Positions 43,954-52,299 of a DNA stretch of 64,000 bases are shown in pieces (position 1 is the first letter of the stretch; each line of letters opens with the position of its first letter). The notes under the pieces are model-generated. The model was not told where the DNA came from. It saw nothing but the letters and a program-made list of their open reading frames with translations, and ran no database searches. Where the stretch lies: the NCBI RefSeq assembly GCF_900240995.1, contig NZ_LT965953.1, positions 1,518,996 to 1,582,995 on the forward strand, in the 5' to 3' direction. Position numbers and translations under genes: made by a program. The DNA comes from Bacillus sp. Marseille-P3661. GTDB taxonomy: Bacteria > Bacillota > Bacilli > Bacillales > Bacillaceae_J.

Positions 43954-45114
43954 ATGAATCACAATCTATTGTATTTTACATGTATTATTTCTGTTTTAAC
44001 TCCTATCTCTGCCGTCCGACCTATGACTTCCTTATTCGCAAAAGATCTAGGTGCATCTATGTTAGAAATTGGTATTTTAACAGCCTGCTATTCTCTGACT
44101 CCCTTTTTATTTGCTATTTTAATTGGCCAACTTGTGGATCGGTTCGGGGAAAAAGTTCCGTTAATGATAGGAGCAGCCGGAATGACTTTTGCCCTTTCAC
44201 TACCTTTTTTTCACCCTGTATTATTCGTTCTATACATCTCACAATTTATATTAGGTGGTTCACAGTTGCTAGCCCTTATCGCGCTTCAAAACGGAGTATC
44301 TGGTTCCGTTTCTATAGAAAAGCGTGATAAAGCATTATTCACACTTAGTTTATGTATGTCTATCGGACTAATGCTTGGTCCAATAATTGGAGGTTACGCT
44401 ACGGTTCACTTAGGATTCAAAAACTCATATTTATTATATGCGTTAATATCTATTATCCCTTGTATAGTAGGGTTATTTATTACTCAATCCAATCACAAAA
44501 AGAACACGTCACAAAATAAACAAGTACACCGAATGAAGGATTTGCTAGCTATTCCAGGATTAATGCGTACTATTTTTGTAAGTATGCTAATTTTAGCTTC
44601 ACTTGATCTATTTTTTGTTTATTATCCTTTATATGGTAGTTCAATAGGAATGAGTCCTACCGAAATAGGATGGGTCTTAATGGTTCAATCATTGGCAAGT
44701 ATAATAGTTAGACTATTTATGCCTGCAATTATTGAAAAATATGGAAAAGTTAAAACACTATCTACCTTTATGTTTTGTGGTGCCCTTGCATATGGTTTTA
44801 TCCCATTTTTCGATATATTTTTTTACATCGTTTTATTATCATTGATCCTTGGTACTGGAACTGGAATTGTTTCACCGTTAACTTTATCCCTAACTGTACA
44901 CTTAGCTCCGCAAGAACGCAGAGGTGAAATTCTCGGAATTCGAATGGCCGGAAACAGGCTCTCCCAGGTTATAATTCCCTTACTATTTGCCGGGGTAAGT
45001 AATTTTACAGGTTTAGGAGCCATCTTTACAATTGAAGCTATTATTCTAGGATTAGGAGCAATGATGGCAAGTGGAATTAAAATAGAGACAGGGAATGAAA
45101 ATAAAGAGGGATAA
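43954..45114 (+). CDS. Major facilitator superfamily (MFS) transporter
   Basis: Twelve-segment proton-linked permease, 386 aa. Family markers: the loop 2-3 motif GQLVDRFGEKVPL (G.L.DR.G.+ pattern), segment 5 GPIIGGYATVHLGF, and a similar second half with EKYGKVKTL and the RRGEILGIRMAGNRL motif. ATG with GGTGAAG. Monocistronic; a palindromic element starts at the base after the stop. Substrate unknown; drug or metabolite efflux is the usual guess. Confidence 0.88.
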   Translation: MNHNLLYFTCIISVLTPISAVRPMTSLFAKDLGASMLEIGILTACYSLTPFLFAILIGQLVDRFGEKVPLMIGAAGMTFALSLPFFHPVLFVLYISQFILGGSQLLALIALQNGVSGSVSIEKRDKALFTLSLCMSIGLMLGPIIGGYATVHLGFKNSYLLYALISIIPCIVGLFITQSNHKKNTSQNKQVHRMKDLLAIPGLMRTIFVSMLILASLDLFFVYYPLYGSSIGMSPTEIGWVLMVQSLASIIVRLFMPAIIEKYGKVKTLSTFMFCGALAYGFIPFFDIFFYIVLLSLILGTGTGIVSPLTLSLTVHLAPQERRGEILGIRMAGNRLSQVIIPLLFAGVSNFTGLGAIFTIEAIILGLGAMMASGIKIETGNENKEG

Positions 45115-45183
45115 GAGCCAGAGGGACAGGTCCACTGGCCTATCGGTATATTATTTACTAATTGTGCCACGGCACCTGTCCCG
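45115..45183 (+). repeat. Palindromic element AGCCAGAGGGACAGGT family
   Basis: GAGCCAGAGGGACAGGTCCA, CTGGCCTATCGGTATATTAT, GTGCCACGGCACCTGTCCC. Starts immediately after the MFS stop codon. Its right terminus is shortened. Confidence 0.92.
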
Positions 45184-45289
45184 TAATGGTCCCGATCATT
45201 TTTCCATCAAGCTTTTCACATGACAATCTAAAGGACAAGAAAGGATTAACTTCTTGGATTATTCTAGTTTTACATTTCAAGAAAAGCAT

Positions 45290-45332
45290 AAAAAAAGATG
45301 TCCCAAAAGCAAGCTAGGCTTCTAGGGACACC
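45290..45332 (-). terminator. Terminator of adhA
   Basis: On the minus strand GGTGTCCC pairs with GGGACATC around an inner GAAGC/GCTTT stem and is followed by seven T. It lies 36 bases after the adhA stop. Confidence 0.85.
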
Positions 45333-45367
45333 TTATAATGAAGATTAAAAAATATCATTGATCGGCC

Positions 45368-46408
45368 TTACATTGTGCTAATGTCGATTACAAATCGATA
45401 CTTCACATCTGAAGCTAGCACTCGTTTGTATGCTTCGTCAATTTGGTCGGCCGATATCACTTCTATTTTAGGAACAATGTTATGTTCAGCACAGAAATTT
45501 AACATTTCCTGAGTTTCACGGATGCCTCCAATCATTGACCCTGCAAATGAACGGCGATGGGGAATTAGAGAAAACACATGTAATGCCAATGGCTCTGCAG
45601 GCGCACCAACATTTACTAGCGTACCATCTAGCGCTAAGAGTGAAAGGTAAGCATTTATGTCAATTTGTGCACTTACCGTGTTAATGATCAGGTCAAAAGT
45701 ACCTGAAAGCTTAGTAAATGTTTCAGGATCACTTGTGGCATAGTAGTGGCTAGCGCCGAATTCCAAGCCATCTTCTTTTTTATTCAATGTTTGAGACAGT
45801 ACAGTAACTTCTGCACCCATCGCGTGTGCAATCTTTACGGCCATATGCCCAAGACCGCCCATACCAACAACCGCAACTTTCTTACCTGGGCCAGCACCCC
45901 AATGGTTTAATGGAGAATATGTCGTAATACCTGCACAAAGTAATGGTGCTGCAGCATCGAGTTCAATGTTTTCAGGTATTCTGACAACGAAGTCCTCCGT
46001 TACGACAATGTGGGTAGAATAGCCACCTTGTGTTGGCTCGCCGTACTTATCAACACCAGCGTATGTAGGGACATTTCCTTTTAAACAGTACTGTTCTTCT
46101 CCTTTACGGCAGTTCTCACATTCACCGCAGGAGTCAACCATACATCCGACTCCTACTCGATCACCAACCTTGTACTTTGTAACCTCAGCTCCTACATCTG
46201 TAACAATTCCCGCAATCTCGTGTCCGGGTACGAGTGGATAGTTCACTGGACCCCATTCGCCGTGAGCAGTATGAATGTCAGAATGGCATATACCTGCATA
46301 TTTAATTTCAATGAGGACATCATGCAAATCAAGATCGCGTCGTTTAATTTCAGCTGCTCTAAAGGGTTTATCTGGACCGTCAACAGCTCGTGCTTTAGCA
46401 GTTATCAT
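45368..46408 (-). CDS. adhA: NADP-type zinc alcohol dehydrogenase AdhA (cinnamyl-alcohol dehydrogenase group)
   Basis: Reduces reactive aldehydes or oxidises alcohols with NADP(H). Seen: catalytic zinc residues in GICHSD and PGHEIAG, structural zinc cysteines in [15 protein letters not shown], nucleotide-binding [12 protein letters not shown], and the [15 protein letters not shown] block typical of Bacillus AdhA. The ATG at 46408 ([16 protein letters not shown]) has GGAGG at good spacing; the longer frame is rejected. It is divergent from the MerR-type regulator gene and has a 19-base-spacer MerR promoter, the arrangement known for adhA/adhR in Bacillus subtilis, where it answers carbonyl stress. 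Confidence 0.95.
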   Translation of the reverse strand: MITAKARAVDGPDKPFRAAEIKRRDLDLHDVLIEIKYAGICHSDIHTAHGEWGPVNYPLVPGHEIAGIVTDVGAEVTKYKVGDRVGVGCMVDSCGECENCRKGEEQYCLKGNVPTYAGVDKYGEPTQGGYSTHIVVTEDFVVRIPENIELDAAAPLLCAGITTYSPLNHWGAGPGKKVAVVGMGGLGHMAVKIAHAMGAEVTVLSQTLNKKEDGLEFGASHYYATSDPETFTKLSGTFDLIINTVSAQIDINAYLSLLALDGTLVNVGAPAEPLALHVFSLIPHRRSFAGSMIGGIRETQEMLNFCAEHNIVPKIEVISADQIDEAYKRVLASDVKYRFVIDISTM

Positions 46409-46497
46409 GAATAAAACCTCCAATAATTTATACTTTTCAAGAGAATGTCCTAATAACAGGTGGAAATTCCCTGCATATTTTTTTCTCTTGCAAACCA

Positions 46498-46528
46498 ATG
46501 TTAATCCCTATAGTTAACTCTAGGTCAA
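46498..46528 (-). promoter_or_regulatory. MerR-type promoter and operator of adhA
   Basis: TTGACC (46523-46528), a 19-base spacer, and TAACAT (46498-46503) on the minus strand. The long spacer contains TAGAGTTAACTATAGG, a near-perfect dyad; with the preceding CC it matches the CCTAGAGTTAACTCTAGG-style sites of carbonyl-sensing MerR proteins. Confidence 0.8.
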
Positions 46529-46640
46529 GAGTTTAATTTATTTTCCTTTTAGAAGGTCACCCTACTTATTAACTATCAATCTAGTTCATTACATTTTTTA
46601 TAGCGGTAGTATATCGAGTCGACTTATGCTTTCCTTGTCT

Positions 46641-46669
46641 TTGACAGTCAGTACGTACCGTGATAAAAT
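46641..46669 (+). promoter_or_regulatory. Sigma-A promoter upstream of adhR
   Basis: TTGACA (46641-46646), 17-base spacer, TAAAAT (46664-46669), about 65 bases before the adhR start. The MerR-type dyad lies just downstream of it, where a bound regulator could block transcription. Confidence 0.7.
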
Positions 46670-46684
46670 CACAAAATCACCCTC

Positions 46685-46715
46685 ATAACACTAGAGTTAA
46701 CTCTAGGTCTATATT
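46685..46715 (+). promoter_or_regulatory. MerR-type dyad in front of adhR
   Basis: Perfect 16-base palindrome CTAGAGTTAACTCTAG at 46691-46706. It fills a 19-base gap between ATAACA and TATATT, the same geometry as the adhA promoter but with a poor -35. Autoregulation by AdhR is the likely meaning. Confidence 0.7.
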
Positions 46716-46735
46716 ATAAAAAAAGGAGATAAAAG

Positions 46736-47110
46736 ATGAGTACATATTCAATCAGCGAAGTTGCAAAAGAATTGAATCTTACAGTATATACCTTACGTTA
46801 CTACGACAAAGAGGGACTTTTGCCTTTTGTAGAACGAACAGCTAGCGGAATCCGATTGTTTAAAGAATCGGATATCGATGCATTAAGAATAATTGAATGT
46901 CTAAAATCAACTGGAATGCCCATAAAGGAAATTAAAACTTTCATTGACTGGTGTTCTGAAGGAGATTCCACATTGCAGCAGAGATATGACATGTTTATCG
47001 AACGAAAATCTACAGTAGAAGCACAGATGGAAGAACTAAAAAAAACGATGAAACTTATCGAGCATAAATGTTCCTACTACAAGACTGCATTAGATGCCGG
47101 AACGGAATAA
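46736..47110 (+). CDS. adhR: MerR family regulator AdhR
   Basis: Activator responding to carbonyl compounds in related bacteria. N-terminal winged helix SISEVAKELNLTVYTLRYYD, RTASGIRLFKESDI; a conserved cysteine (Cys55, IIECLKS) in the position used for thiol sensing in Bacillus AdhR; then a C-terminal dimerisation coiled coil (FIERKSTVEAQMEELKKT). 124 aa, usual for the subgroup. ATG with AAAGGAG. Divergent from adhA, with matching dyads in front of itself, of adhA, and of the SDR gene downstream, which therefore form a probable small regulon. Confidence 0.92.
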   Translation: MSTYSISEVAKELNLTVYTLRYYDKEGLLPFVERTASGIRLFKESDIDALRIIECLKSTGMPIKEIKTFIDWCSEGDSTLQQRYDMFIERKSTVEAQMEELKKTMKLIEHKCSYYKTALDAGTE

Positions 47111-47147
47111 GAGTCCAGAGGGAGTCCAGAGGGACAGGTCCCGTGAC
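47111..47147 (+). repeat. Partial palindromic element after adhR
   Basis: GAGTCCAGAGGGAGTCCAGA then GGGACAGGTCCCGTGACCC. Starts at the base following the adhR stop. Only the left end is present, with its terminal CCAGAGGGA doubled. Confidence 0.8.
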
Positions 47148-47156
47148 CCTTTTCCC

Positions 47157-47187
47157 TTGCGCTAGAGTCGACTATAACTTTTATACT
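47157..47187 (+). promoter_or_regulatory. MerR-type promoter of the downstream SDR gene
   Basis: TTGCGC (47157-47162), 19-base spacer, TATACT (47182-47187). The spacer begins TAGAGTCGACTATA, the same dyad style as for adhA and adhR. An AGGAGG at 47221-47226 has no start codon after it; the SDR start lies 140 bases further on with its own site. Confidence 0.68.
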
Positions 47188-47368
47188 AATTAATTGTGTG
47201 TAAGGGTAATTTTTTATTACAGGAGGTTTTAATTACATCGTATCGGTAGGACTCCTATCATTGATTTAAGTTAAGTTAAGAAACGATTTTCTTAAGTACC
47301 TATATGTATAGTCCTGTAAAACTTTTTACCCTAGACCAAGTTTAGTAGTCGAAAATGGAGGCTTTAAA

Positions 47369-48076
47369 ATGTCAGATAATACAAAAGTTGCACTTGTTAC
47401 GGGCGGGAATCGAGGAATTGGATATGAGTTGGTCAAACAATTGGCTTTGAAAGGCTTTAAGGTCATTTTGACAAGTCGGAATCCAGAGATGGGCGAATCA
47501 GCAACGCAAAAACTTAAGGAATCAAATCTTGACGTTCACTTTTTGGTGATGGATGTAAACGACCAAGAAAGCATCCATCTTGCAGCCATTACAGTTAGTA
47601 AGGAGTATGGAAGATTAGACGTATTAATCAATAATGCTGGTGTATATTTGGATGAAAATAAAAAATTAGTAACTGTGGGCCCTTCCATTTTGGAGAAAAC
47701 AATGGCAACAAATTTCTTCGGTGCATACTATAGTCTCTGTTCCTTTATTCCACTCATGGAAAAACAAGGCTATGGAAGAATTATTACTATTTCCTCAGAA
47801 TATGGAGCGATGAGCGAAATGTCATATCCAGGTGTCGGCGCTTATAAGTTGTCTAAACTCGCACTGAATGGATTGACTCAATTAGTTGCTGCAGAAATCA
47901 AAGGTGATATCAAAATTAATGCAGTTGACCCAGGATGGGTAAGCACAGATATGGGTGGACAAGCTGCCCCAAAAACTCCTAAGCAAGCTGCAGAGTCTAT
48001 CCTTTGGTTAGCAACAGTTGGGCCTGACGGACCTAACGGGGAATTTTTCAGAGTAGGAAAAAGAATTGATTGGTAA
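47369..48076 (+). CDS. Short-chain dehydrogenase/reductase (carbonyl-reductase-like)
   Basis: NADPH-type SDR of 235 aa. TGGNRGIGYELVKQLA at the N-terminus, LDVLINNAGVY, catalytic Ser in ITISSEYGAMSE, Tyr/Lys in GAYKLSKLALNG, and VDPGWVSTDMGG. The pattern resembles carbonyl reductases that act on menadione-like or aldehyde substrates. ATG with GGAGG. Behind a MerR-type promoter sharing the adhA/adhR dyad, so it is likely part of the same carbonyl-stress response. A palindromic element begins 8 bases after its stop. Confidence 0.92.
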   Translation: MSDNTKVALVTGGNRGIGYELVKQLALKGFKVILTSRNPEMGESATQKLKESNLDVHFLVMDVNDQESIHLAAITVSKEYGRLDVLINNAGVYLDENKKLVTVGPSILEKTMATNFFGAYYSLCSFIPLMEKQGYGRIITISSEYGAMSEMSYPGVGAYKLSKLALNGLTQLVAAEIKGDIKINAVDPGWVSTDMGGQAAPKTPKQAAESILWLATVGPDGPNGEFFRVGKRIDW

Positions 48077-48084
48077 AATCAGAC

Positions 48085-48214
48085 GAGCCAGAGGGACAGG
48101 TCCACTGGCTCTTCGGCTTATACTTACTAATTTGCGCCACGGTACCTGTCCCTCTGGCCCACTACTAATTTGCGCCACGGTACCTGTCCCTCTGGCCCAG
48201 CCCACCTGGCCCAA
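48085..48214 (+). repeat. Palindromic element, compound copy
   Basis: GAGCCAGAGGGACAGGTCCA, CTGGCTCTTCGGCTTATACT, GCGCCACGGTACCTGTCCCT, then a second right half beginning CTACTAATTTGCGCCACGGT, ending with CTGGCCCAGCCCACCTGGCC. It lies between SDR (plus) and copA (minus) stops. Confidence 0.92.
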
Positions 48215-48242
48215 GGAACCAAAATCAAAATAAGAATAGATT

Positions 48243-50453
48243 TTAGATTCTAGTTTTTTGTAATCTAATAGAATTAAGGACTACTGATACAGAGCTAAAT
48301 GCCATAATGGCCCCAGCTAACCACGGGGCTAAGAGACCGAACATTGCGAATGGTATGCTGATGATATTATAGAGAAAGGCCCATATAAAGTTTTGCCTAA
48401 TGTTGGTCATTGTAGCTTTACTAATCTTAATTGCATCCACGACCTTTCTTAAATCACCTTTTATCACAGTAATGTCACCTGATTCAATGGCAATATCGGA
48501 CCCTGTACCCATTGCGATTCCAATATCAGCAACAGTTAAGGCTGGTGCGTCATTGATCCCGTCTCCAACCATTACAACACGTTTTCCATCGTTCTTTAAA
48601 CTTTGGATCATTTCTGCCTTTTTCTGTGGCGATATATTTGCTTGAACATTTTCAATTCCAGTTTTTTTAGCAATAGTCATGGCAGTCTCCTTGTTGTCAC
48701 CTGTTAGCATGATGACTTCCAATCCCATCTGTTTCAAGCTACTAACCGCTGCTCTTGACGATCGTTTTACTTCATCGGCAACTGCAATAATCCCTACAAA
48801 TCGAGAATTGCTTGATACTACGATCACCGTCTTTCCTTCTCGTTCCAATCTTCTAATCTCTTTTTCAACTCTTGGTGGAATGTAAAGATGATTCATACTA
48901 AAGTAACTAGGACTAGCAATCAACACCTTTCTACCATCTACATTTCCCATGACCCCATAACCCGGAATGGATTGTACTTGGCTTGCATTTGGAAGATTTA
49001 TGCCTCTTTTATTTACTTCATTAAAAATTGCTTTTGCAACAGGGTGCCCCGAATCACCTTCAACTGCAGCTATTAGTTCAAAAAACTCACGTTCACTAAA
49101 ATATTCAACAAACACGTCGGTTACTTCAGGCTCTCCTTTTGTAATCGTTCCTGTTTTATCTAATACGATGACATTGATTTTCCCTAGCACTTCCAGGTGT
49201 TTTCCCTCTTTAAATAGAATTCCTGACTGTGCGGCTCGTCCACTCCCTACCATTATAGAAGTAGGAGTAGCCAATCCAAGGGCACATGGACATGCAATAA
49301 TTAAAACAGCAATCATCTTTTCTAAGGCCTCACTTAATTCCCCCGGTTGAATCCACATGTACCACAGTAAAAATGTAACGATTGAGACGCAAATAATAAT
49401 CGGAACAAAAACCCCTGTCACTTTATCTGCTATATGTTGAATCGGTGCTTTAGAGCTTTGTGCTTCCTCTACAATACGAATGATTTGTGACAAAGTAGAC
49501 TCAGATTCCTTTTTCATTACCCTTATTTTTAATGTTCCATTATGATTAATGGTACCTGCAAACACATGACTCCCAATGCCTTTTTCAACTGGTATACTCT
49601 CCCCAGTTAACAAAGACTCATCAATCATCGAGTTTCCTTCCATAACTTGTCCATCAATTGGTACCTTCTCACCAGATTTAACAATAACCACATTCCCGGG
49701 TGTGATTATATCGACAGCTGTTGGGTATTCCTTTCCGTCCAAAAACAATGTGGCTGTTCTCGTTTGCAATTGGTAAAGCTTCTTTATTGCCTCCGTTGTT
49801 CTCATTTTTGTTCTTGTCTCAAGTATATTCCCCAACAAAATGAAAGTAATAATGAATGCGCTTGTTTCATAAAACAATACAATCGATTGTGGATGTCCAG
49901 AAATACCTAAATGAGAAAAAGTTAAATAATGACTATAAAAGAAGGCTGCTGAAGTACTTAATACAACTAAAACATCCATATTTGCACTTCCACTTTTCAG
50001 CGATTTCCAAGCCCTCTCATAAAATTGGAGCCCTATAATAAACTGAATTGGAAGGGTAAGCGCAAATTGGAATAAAGGGTTAATAAAAACTTCCGGAACT
50101 TTAATAAACGAAGCCCACTTAAAGTGGGAAAACATCGCCCACGCTAAAGGGAATGTAAGCAGTGCTGAAATAAAAAACTTCCACTTGAGAATCGTAATCT
50201 CACTACGTTTCTTCATTTCTGTCTGAATATTATTCTTTCGATCAATTTTCGCATCAAATCCAATTTTATTTATTTTATTTATAATTTCATTAATGTTTGT
50301 CAGTGTGTTATTAAATATCACACGACCCTTTTCAGTTGTTAAATTTACATGTACTTCCTCTACTCCCTCTATCTTTGAGACTACTTTTTCTATTCTTGTT
50401 GCACACGCAGCACAATGCATTCCACTTATCTCTAAATGGTTTGTTTCTTTCAT
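48243..50453 (-). CDS. copA: Copper-exporting P1B-type ATPase CopA
   Basis: Pumps Cu(I) out of the cytoplasm. One N-terminal heavy-metal-associated domain with the metal pair GMHCAACATR (most Bacillus CopA have two), transmembrane segments, actuator TGES (LLTGESIPVEKG), the CPC transport motif ACPCALGLATPTS near 389, phosphorylation DKTGTITKGE near 432, HP dipeptide (GDSGHPVAKA), and GDGINDAPAL. 736 aa. The start has AGAGGTG upstream. No CopZ or CsoR gene is adjacent; instead CtaG-like, YcnK-like and YtkA-like genes follow. Confidence 0.95.
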   Translation of the reverse strand: MKETNHLEISGMHCAACATRIEKVVSKIEGVEEVHVNLTTEKGRVIFNNTLTNINEIINKINKIGFDAKIDRKNNIQTEMKKRSEITILKWKFFISALLTFPLAWAMFSHFKWASFIKVPEVFINPLFQFALTLPIQFIIGLQFYERAWKSLKSGSANMDVLVVLSTSAAFFYSHYLTFSHLGISGHPQSIVLFYETSAFIITFILLGNILETRTKMRTTEAIKKLYQLQTRTATLFLDGKEYPTAVDIITPGNVVIVKSGEKVPIDGQVMEGNSMIDESLLTGESIPVEKGIGSHVFAGTINHNGTLKIRVMKKESESTLSQIIRIVEEAQSSKAPIQHIADKVTGVFVPIIICVSIVTFLLWYMWIQPGELSEALEKMIAVLIIACPCALGLATPTSIMVGSGRAAQSGILFKEGKHLEVLGKINVIVLDKTGTITKGEPEVTDVFVEYFSEREFFELIAAVEGDSGHPVAKAIFNEVNKRGINLPNASQVQSIPGYGVMGNVDGRKVLIASPSYFSMNHLYIPPRVEKEIRRLEREGKTVIVVSSNSRFVGIIAVADEVKRSSRAAVSSLKQMGLEVIMLTGDNKETAMTIAKKTGIENVQANISPQKKAEMIQSLKNDGKRVVMVGDGINDAPALTVADIGIAMGTGSDIAIESGDITVIKGDLRKVVDAIKISKATMTNIRQNFIWAFLYNIISIPFAMFGLLAPWLAGAIMAFSSVSVVLNSIRLQKTRI

Positions 50454-50543
50454 TTTATATGTTCACCTCTTTCAATACCGTCAAATTAATATATTCTATT
50501 AGAAATAGATGCTCTTTAGAACAATAGCATTGATAGATTATAA

Positions 50544-50582
50544 AAAAGCCGAACTTCAGTAATGAGTTGAAGTTCGACTTTT
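50544..50582 (-). terminator. Terminator of the CtaG-like gene
   Basis: On the minus strand AAAAGTCGAACTTCA pairs with TGAAGTTCGGCTTTT and is followed by TTATAA. It lies just after the stop codon and upstream of copA. Confidence 0.85.
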
Positions 50583-50590
50583 AGATGTAT

Positions 50591-51421
50591 TCATAAACAT
50601 ACTTTTTCCACCTGTGTGTCTGATTTACTATCAAGCCGAGCTGTTGCCATTAAAGAAATTTTGTGGATTCCCAGTATAATAAATCCTGCGATTGCTTGAT
50701 CATACTTTGTATTAAAGGGAGTGGGAAGTATATTTAAGGAAAAGGATTGCGATTGCGAGGGAATGCATAAATGAGCTGTTAATTGTGTCAAGAAGGGGTT
50801 GTTTGATCCGTCAATTAAAGCACTAAAAACGAATAATAAACAAGCTGGCATTAAAAGAACCCCACTTAGAAATGCAAATCGGTTTTTTTCCTCTTTTTTG
50901 AATCGTTGCCTTGGATCAGGTGACACAATCGGCCACCACATACTAAATGACAAAATCAATAGCACAAAAATATATCCATTGTGAAGAAAGGAATTTTGCG
51001 AAAAGACATTTAAAACAACCGGCAAATGGTACATAAAGAATAATATCGCAAAAACAAATAACGCGATTCTTGGGGATAAAAACCACTTGCTAACTACATT
51101 AGCAATCGGGGTTTCCCTTATTCTTTGAAACAAATTGCTAGGTGTCCCTATTAATAGAATGGGTGGGATAATAAAGTATAAAATACTCATTTGGATCATG
51201 TGTAAACTGAAGGAGAGATGACTTATAGTTGTTAGAGGACTACCAATAGATACGCATAACAATCCTAAACTCAAGTAAAAGAATAGTGGTTGTTTCTGAT
51301 ACAATTTTATTTCTGTAAAACGATGTACGAACAAGGAATAGATAACAGCAATTCCTATCATGCCCACTAACAATGGAGTATTCCACATTAATTGCCCATT
51401 GAGTAAAACATTCATAACCAT
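50591..51421 (-). CDS. CtaG family (cytochrome c oxidase assembly/copper-related) membrane protein
   Basis: Caa3-type CtaG family protein, 276 aa with about seven hydrophobic segments. Seen: SPLTTISHLSFSLHMIQMSI, FIIPPILLIGTPSNL, FMYHLPVVLNVF, and SMWWPIVSPDP. In Bacillus CtaG is needed for copper-dependent oxidase maturation. The second His of the common HMxQH motif is Met here (HMIQM). Divergent from the YcnK-like regulator and next to copA, which points to copper handling. ATG with AGAGGGGG. Confidence 0.85.
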   Translation of the reverse strand: MVMNVLLNGQLMWNTPLLVGMIGIAVIYSLFVHRFTEIKLYQKQPLFFYLSLGLLCVSIGSPLTTISHLSFSLHMIQMSILYFIIPPILLIGTPSNLFQRIRETPIANVVSKWFLSPRIALFVFAILFFMYHLPVVLNVFSQNSFLHNGYIFVLLILSFSMWWPIVSPDPRQRFKKEEKNRFAFLSGVLLMPACLLFVFSALIDGSNNPFLTQLTAHLCIPSQSQSFSLNILPTPFNTKYDQAIAGFIILGIHKISLMATARLDSKSDTQVEKVCL

Positions 51422-51497
51422 GTTAATCCCCCTCTTCGGAGTGTATCCCTTGACTATGAAGTATCGTTCTTTATCAACCTTATATATTATGTTTGAA

Positions 51498-51525
51498 TTT
51501 GTGATTTATAACAATATGTCACAAA
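51498..51525. promoter_or_regulatory. Inverted repeat between ctaG-like and ycnK-like genes
   Basis: TTTGTGA and TCACAAA, 14 bases apart, in the divergent promoter region. Candidate operator of the DeoR-type regulator next door. Confidence 0.4.
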
Positions 51526-51589
51526 ACTTTCACACTATTGTAGTTTCTCCTTATTTATATCAGAGATAAAGGTGATAGAATATGGGTTG

Positions 51590-51625
51590 TAGATTGTTAT
51601 TTCAAACAAATAGTTTCACAATCTA
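51590..51625. promoter_or_regulatory. Inverted repeat just before the ycnK-like gene
   Basis: TAGATTGT and ACAATCTA, 20 bases apart, ending 18 bases before the regulator start. A repressor site for autoregulation is possible. Confidence 0.4.
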
Positions 51626-51643
51626 ACAGAAAAGGTGAAGAAA

Positions 51644-52231
51644 ATGTTTCCTATTGAGAGACAAAGTAGAATTAGAAAATTGATCCAAACAAAAAGGACA
51701 TTGAAAATTAGTGAACTTAGTGAACAGTTTAATGTCTCTGAAATGACGATTTATCGAGATATTAAGCCTTTAGTAAAAGAAGGTCTTATCTCTAAAACCT
51801 TTGGTGGAATTTCACTTGTTGAAAAAGATAAACATGTGTTACCAAATCAAAGCCAATGTGTTTACTGTCACAAACCAAACAATTCTAAAATGGCGTATCG
51901 ATTAATCTTAGAAGATGACAAGATTGAAACCGCTTGTTGTGCTCACTGTGGACTCCTTCGACACCGTCAACTGGGTGAAGAAGTGTTACAGGCTATATGT
52001 CATGATTTTTTTATGAATACAACGATAAGTGCTCCGCTAACTTGGTTTGTCATGGACACCACCCTTAACGTCGCTTGTTGCCAACCACAGGTACTAACAT
52101 TTGAAAACCGAGAGCATGCCGAAAAATTCGTTAAAGGTTTTGGTGGAGAAATCTATGGATTACAGGGTGCCATGGAAGTGGTTTATCAGAAAATGCAAGG
52201 GCCTTCAGGGTGTTGCAGTAAACATCATTAA
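51644..52231 (+). CDS. ycnK: YcnK-like copper-responsive regulator: DeoR helix-turn-helix plus NosL-like domain
   Basis: Predicted metal-dependent repressor. Residues 1-55 form a DeoR winged helix (RQSRIRKLIQTKRTLKISEL, VSEMTIYRDIKPLVKEGLI). The rest resembles the copper-binding NosL domain: CVYCHKPNN, CCAHCGLLRHRQ, then CCQPQVLTFENREHAEKFVK and GGEIYGLQGAMEVVY, ending CCSKHH. This domain order is that of Bacillus subtilis YcnK, which represses a copper-uptake operon. Start at ATG 51644; the GTG three codons earlier overlaps the ribosome binding site AAAGGTGA. Neighbours (copA, CtaG-like, YtkA-like lipoprotein) fit copper control. Confidence 0.85.
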   Translation: MFPIERQSRIRKLIQTKRTLKISELSEQFNVSEMTIYRDIKPLVKEGLISKTFGGISLVEKDKHVLPNQSQCVYCHKPNNSKMAYRLILEDDKIETACCAHCGLLRHRQLGEEVLQAICHDFFMNTTISAPLTWFVMDTTLNVACCQPQVLTFENREHAEKFVKGFGGEIYGLQGAMEVVYQKMQGPSGCCSKHH

Positions 52232-52299
52232 GAAAGGTTATTGCGTTTGAAGTTGCTTGTATAAATAAAAATAGATTAATAAATACGGAGGAAATGTAA

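Noticed and set aside
47219-47240. A gene starting after the AGGAGG at 47221
   Set aside because: No ATG, GTG or TTG lies at usable distance and a stop codon follows at once; it may be a relic leader.
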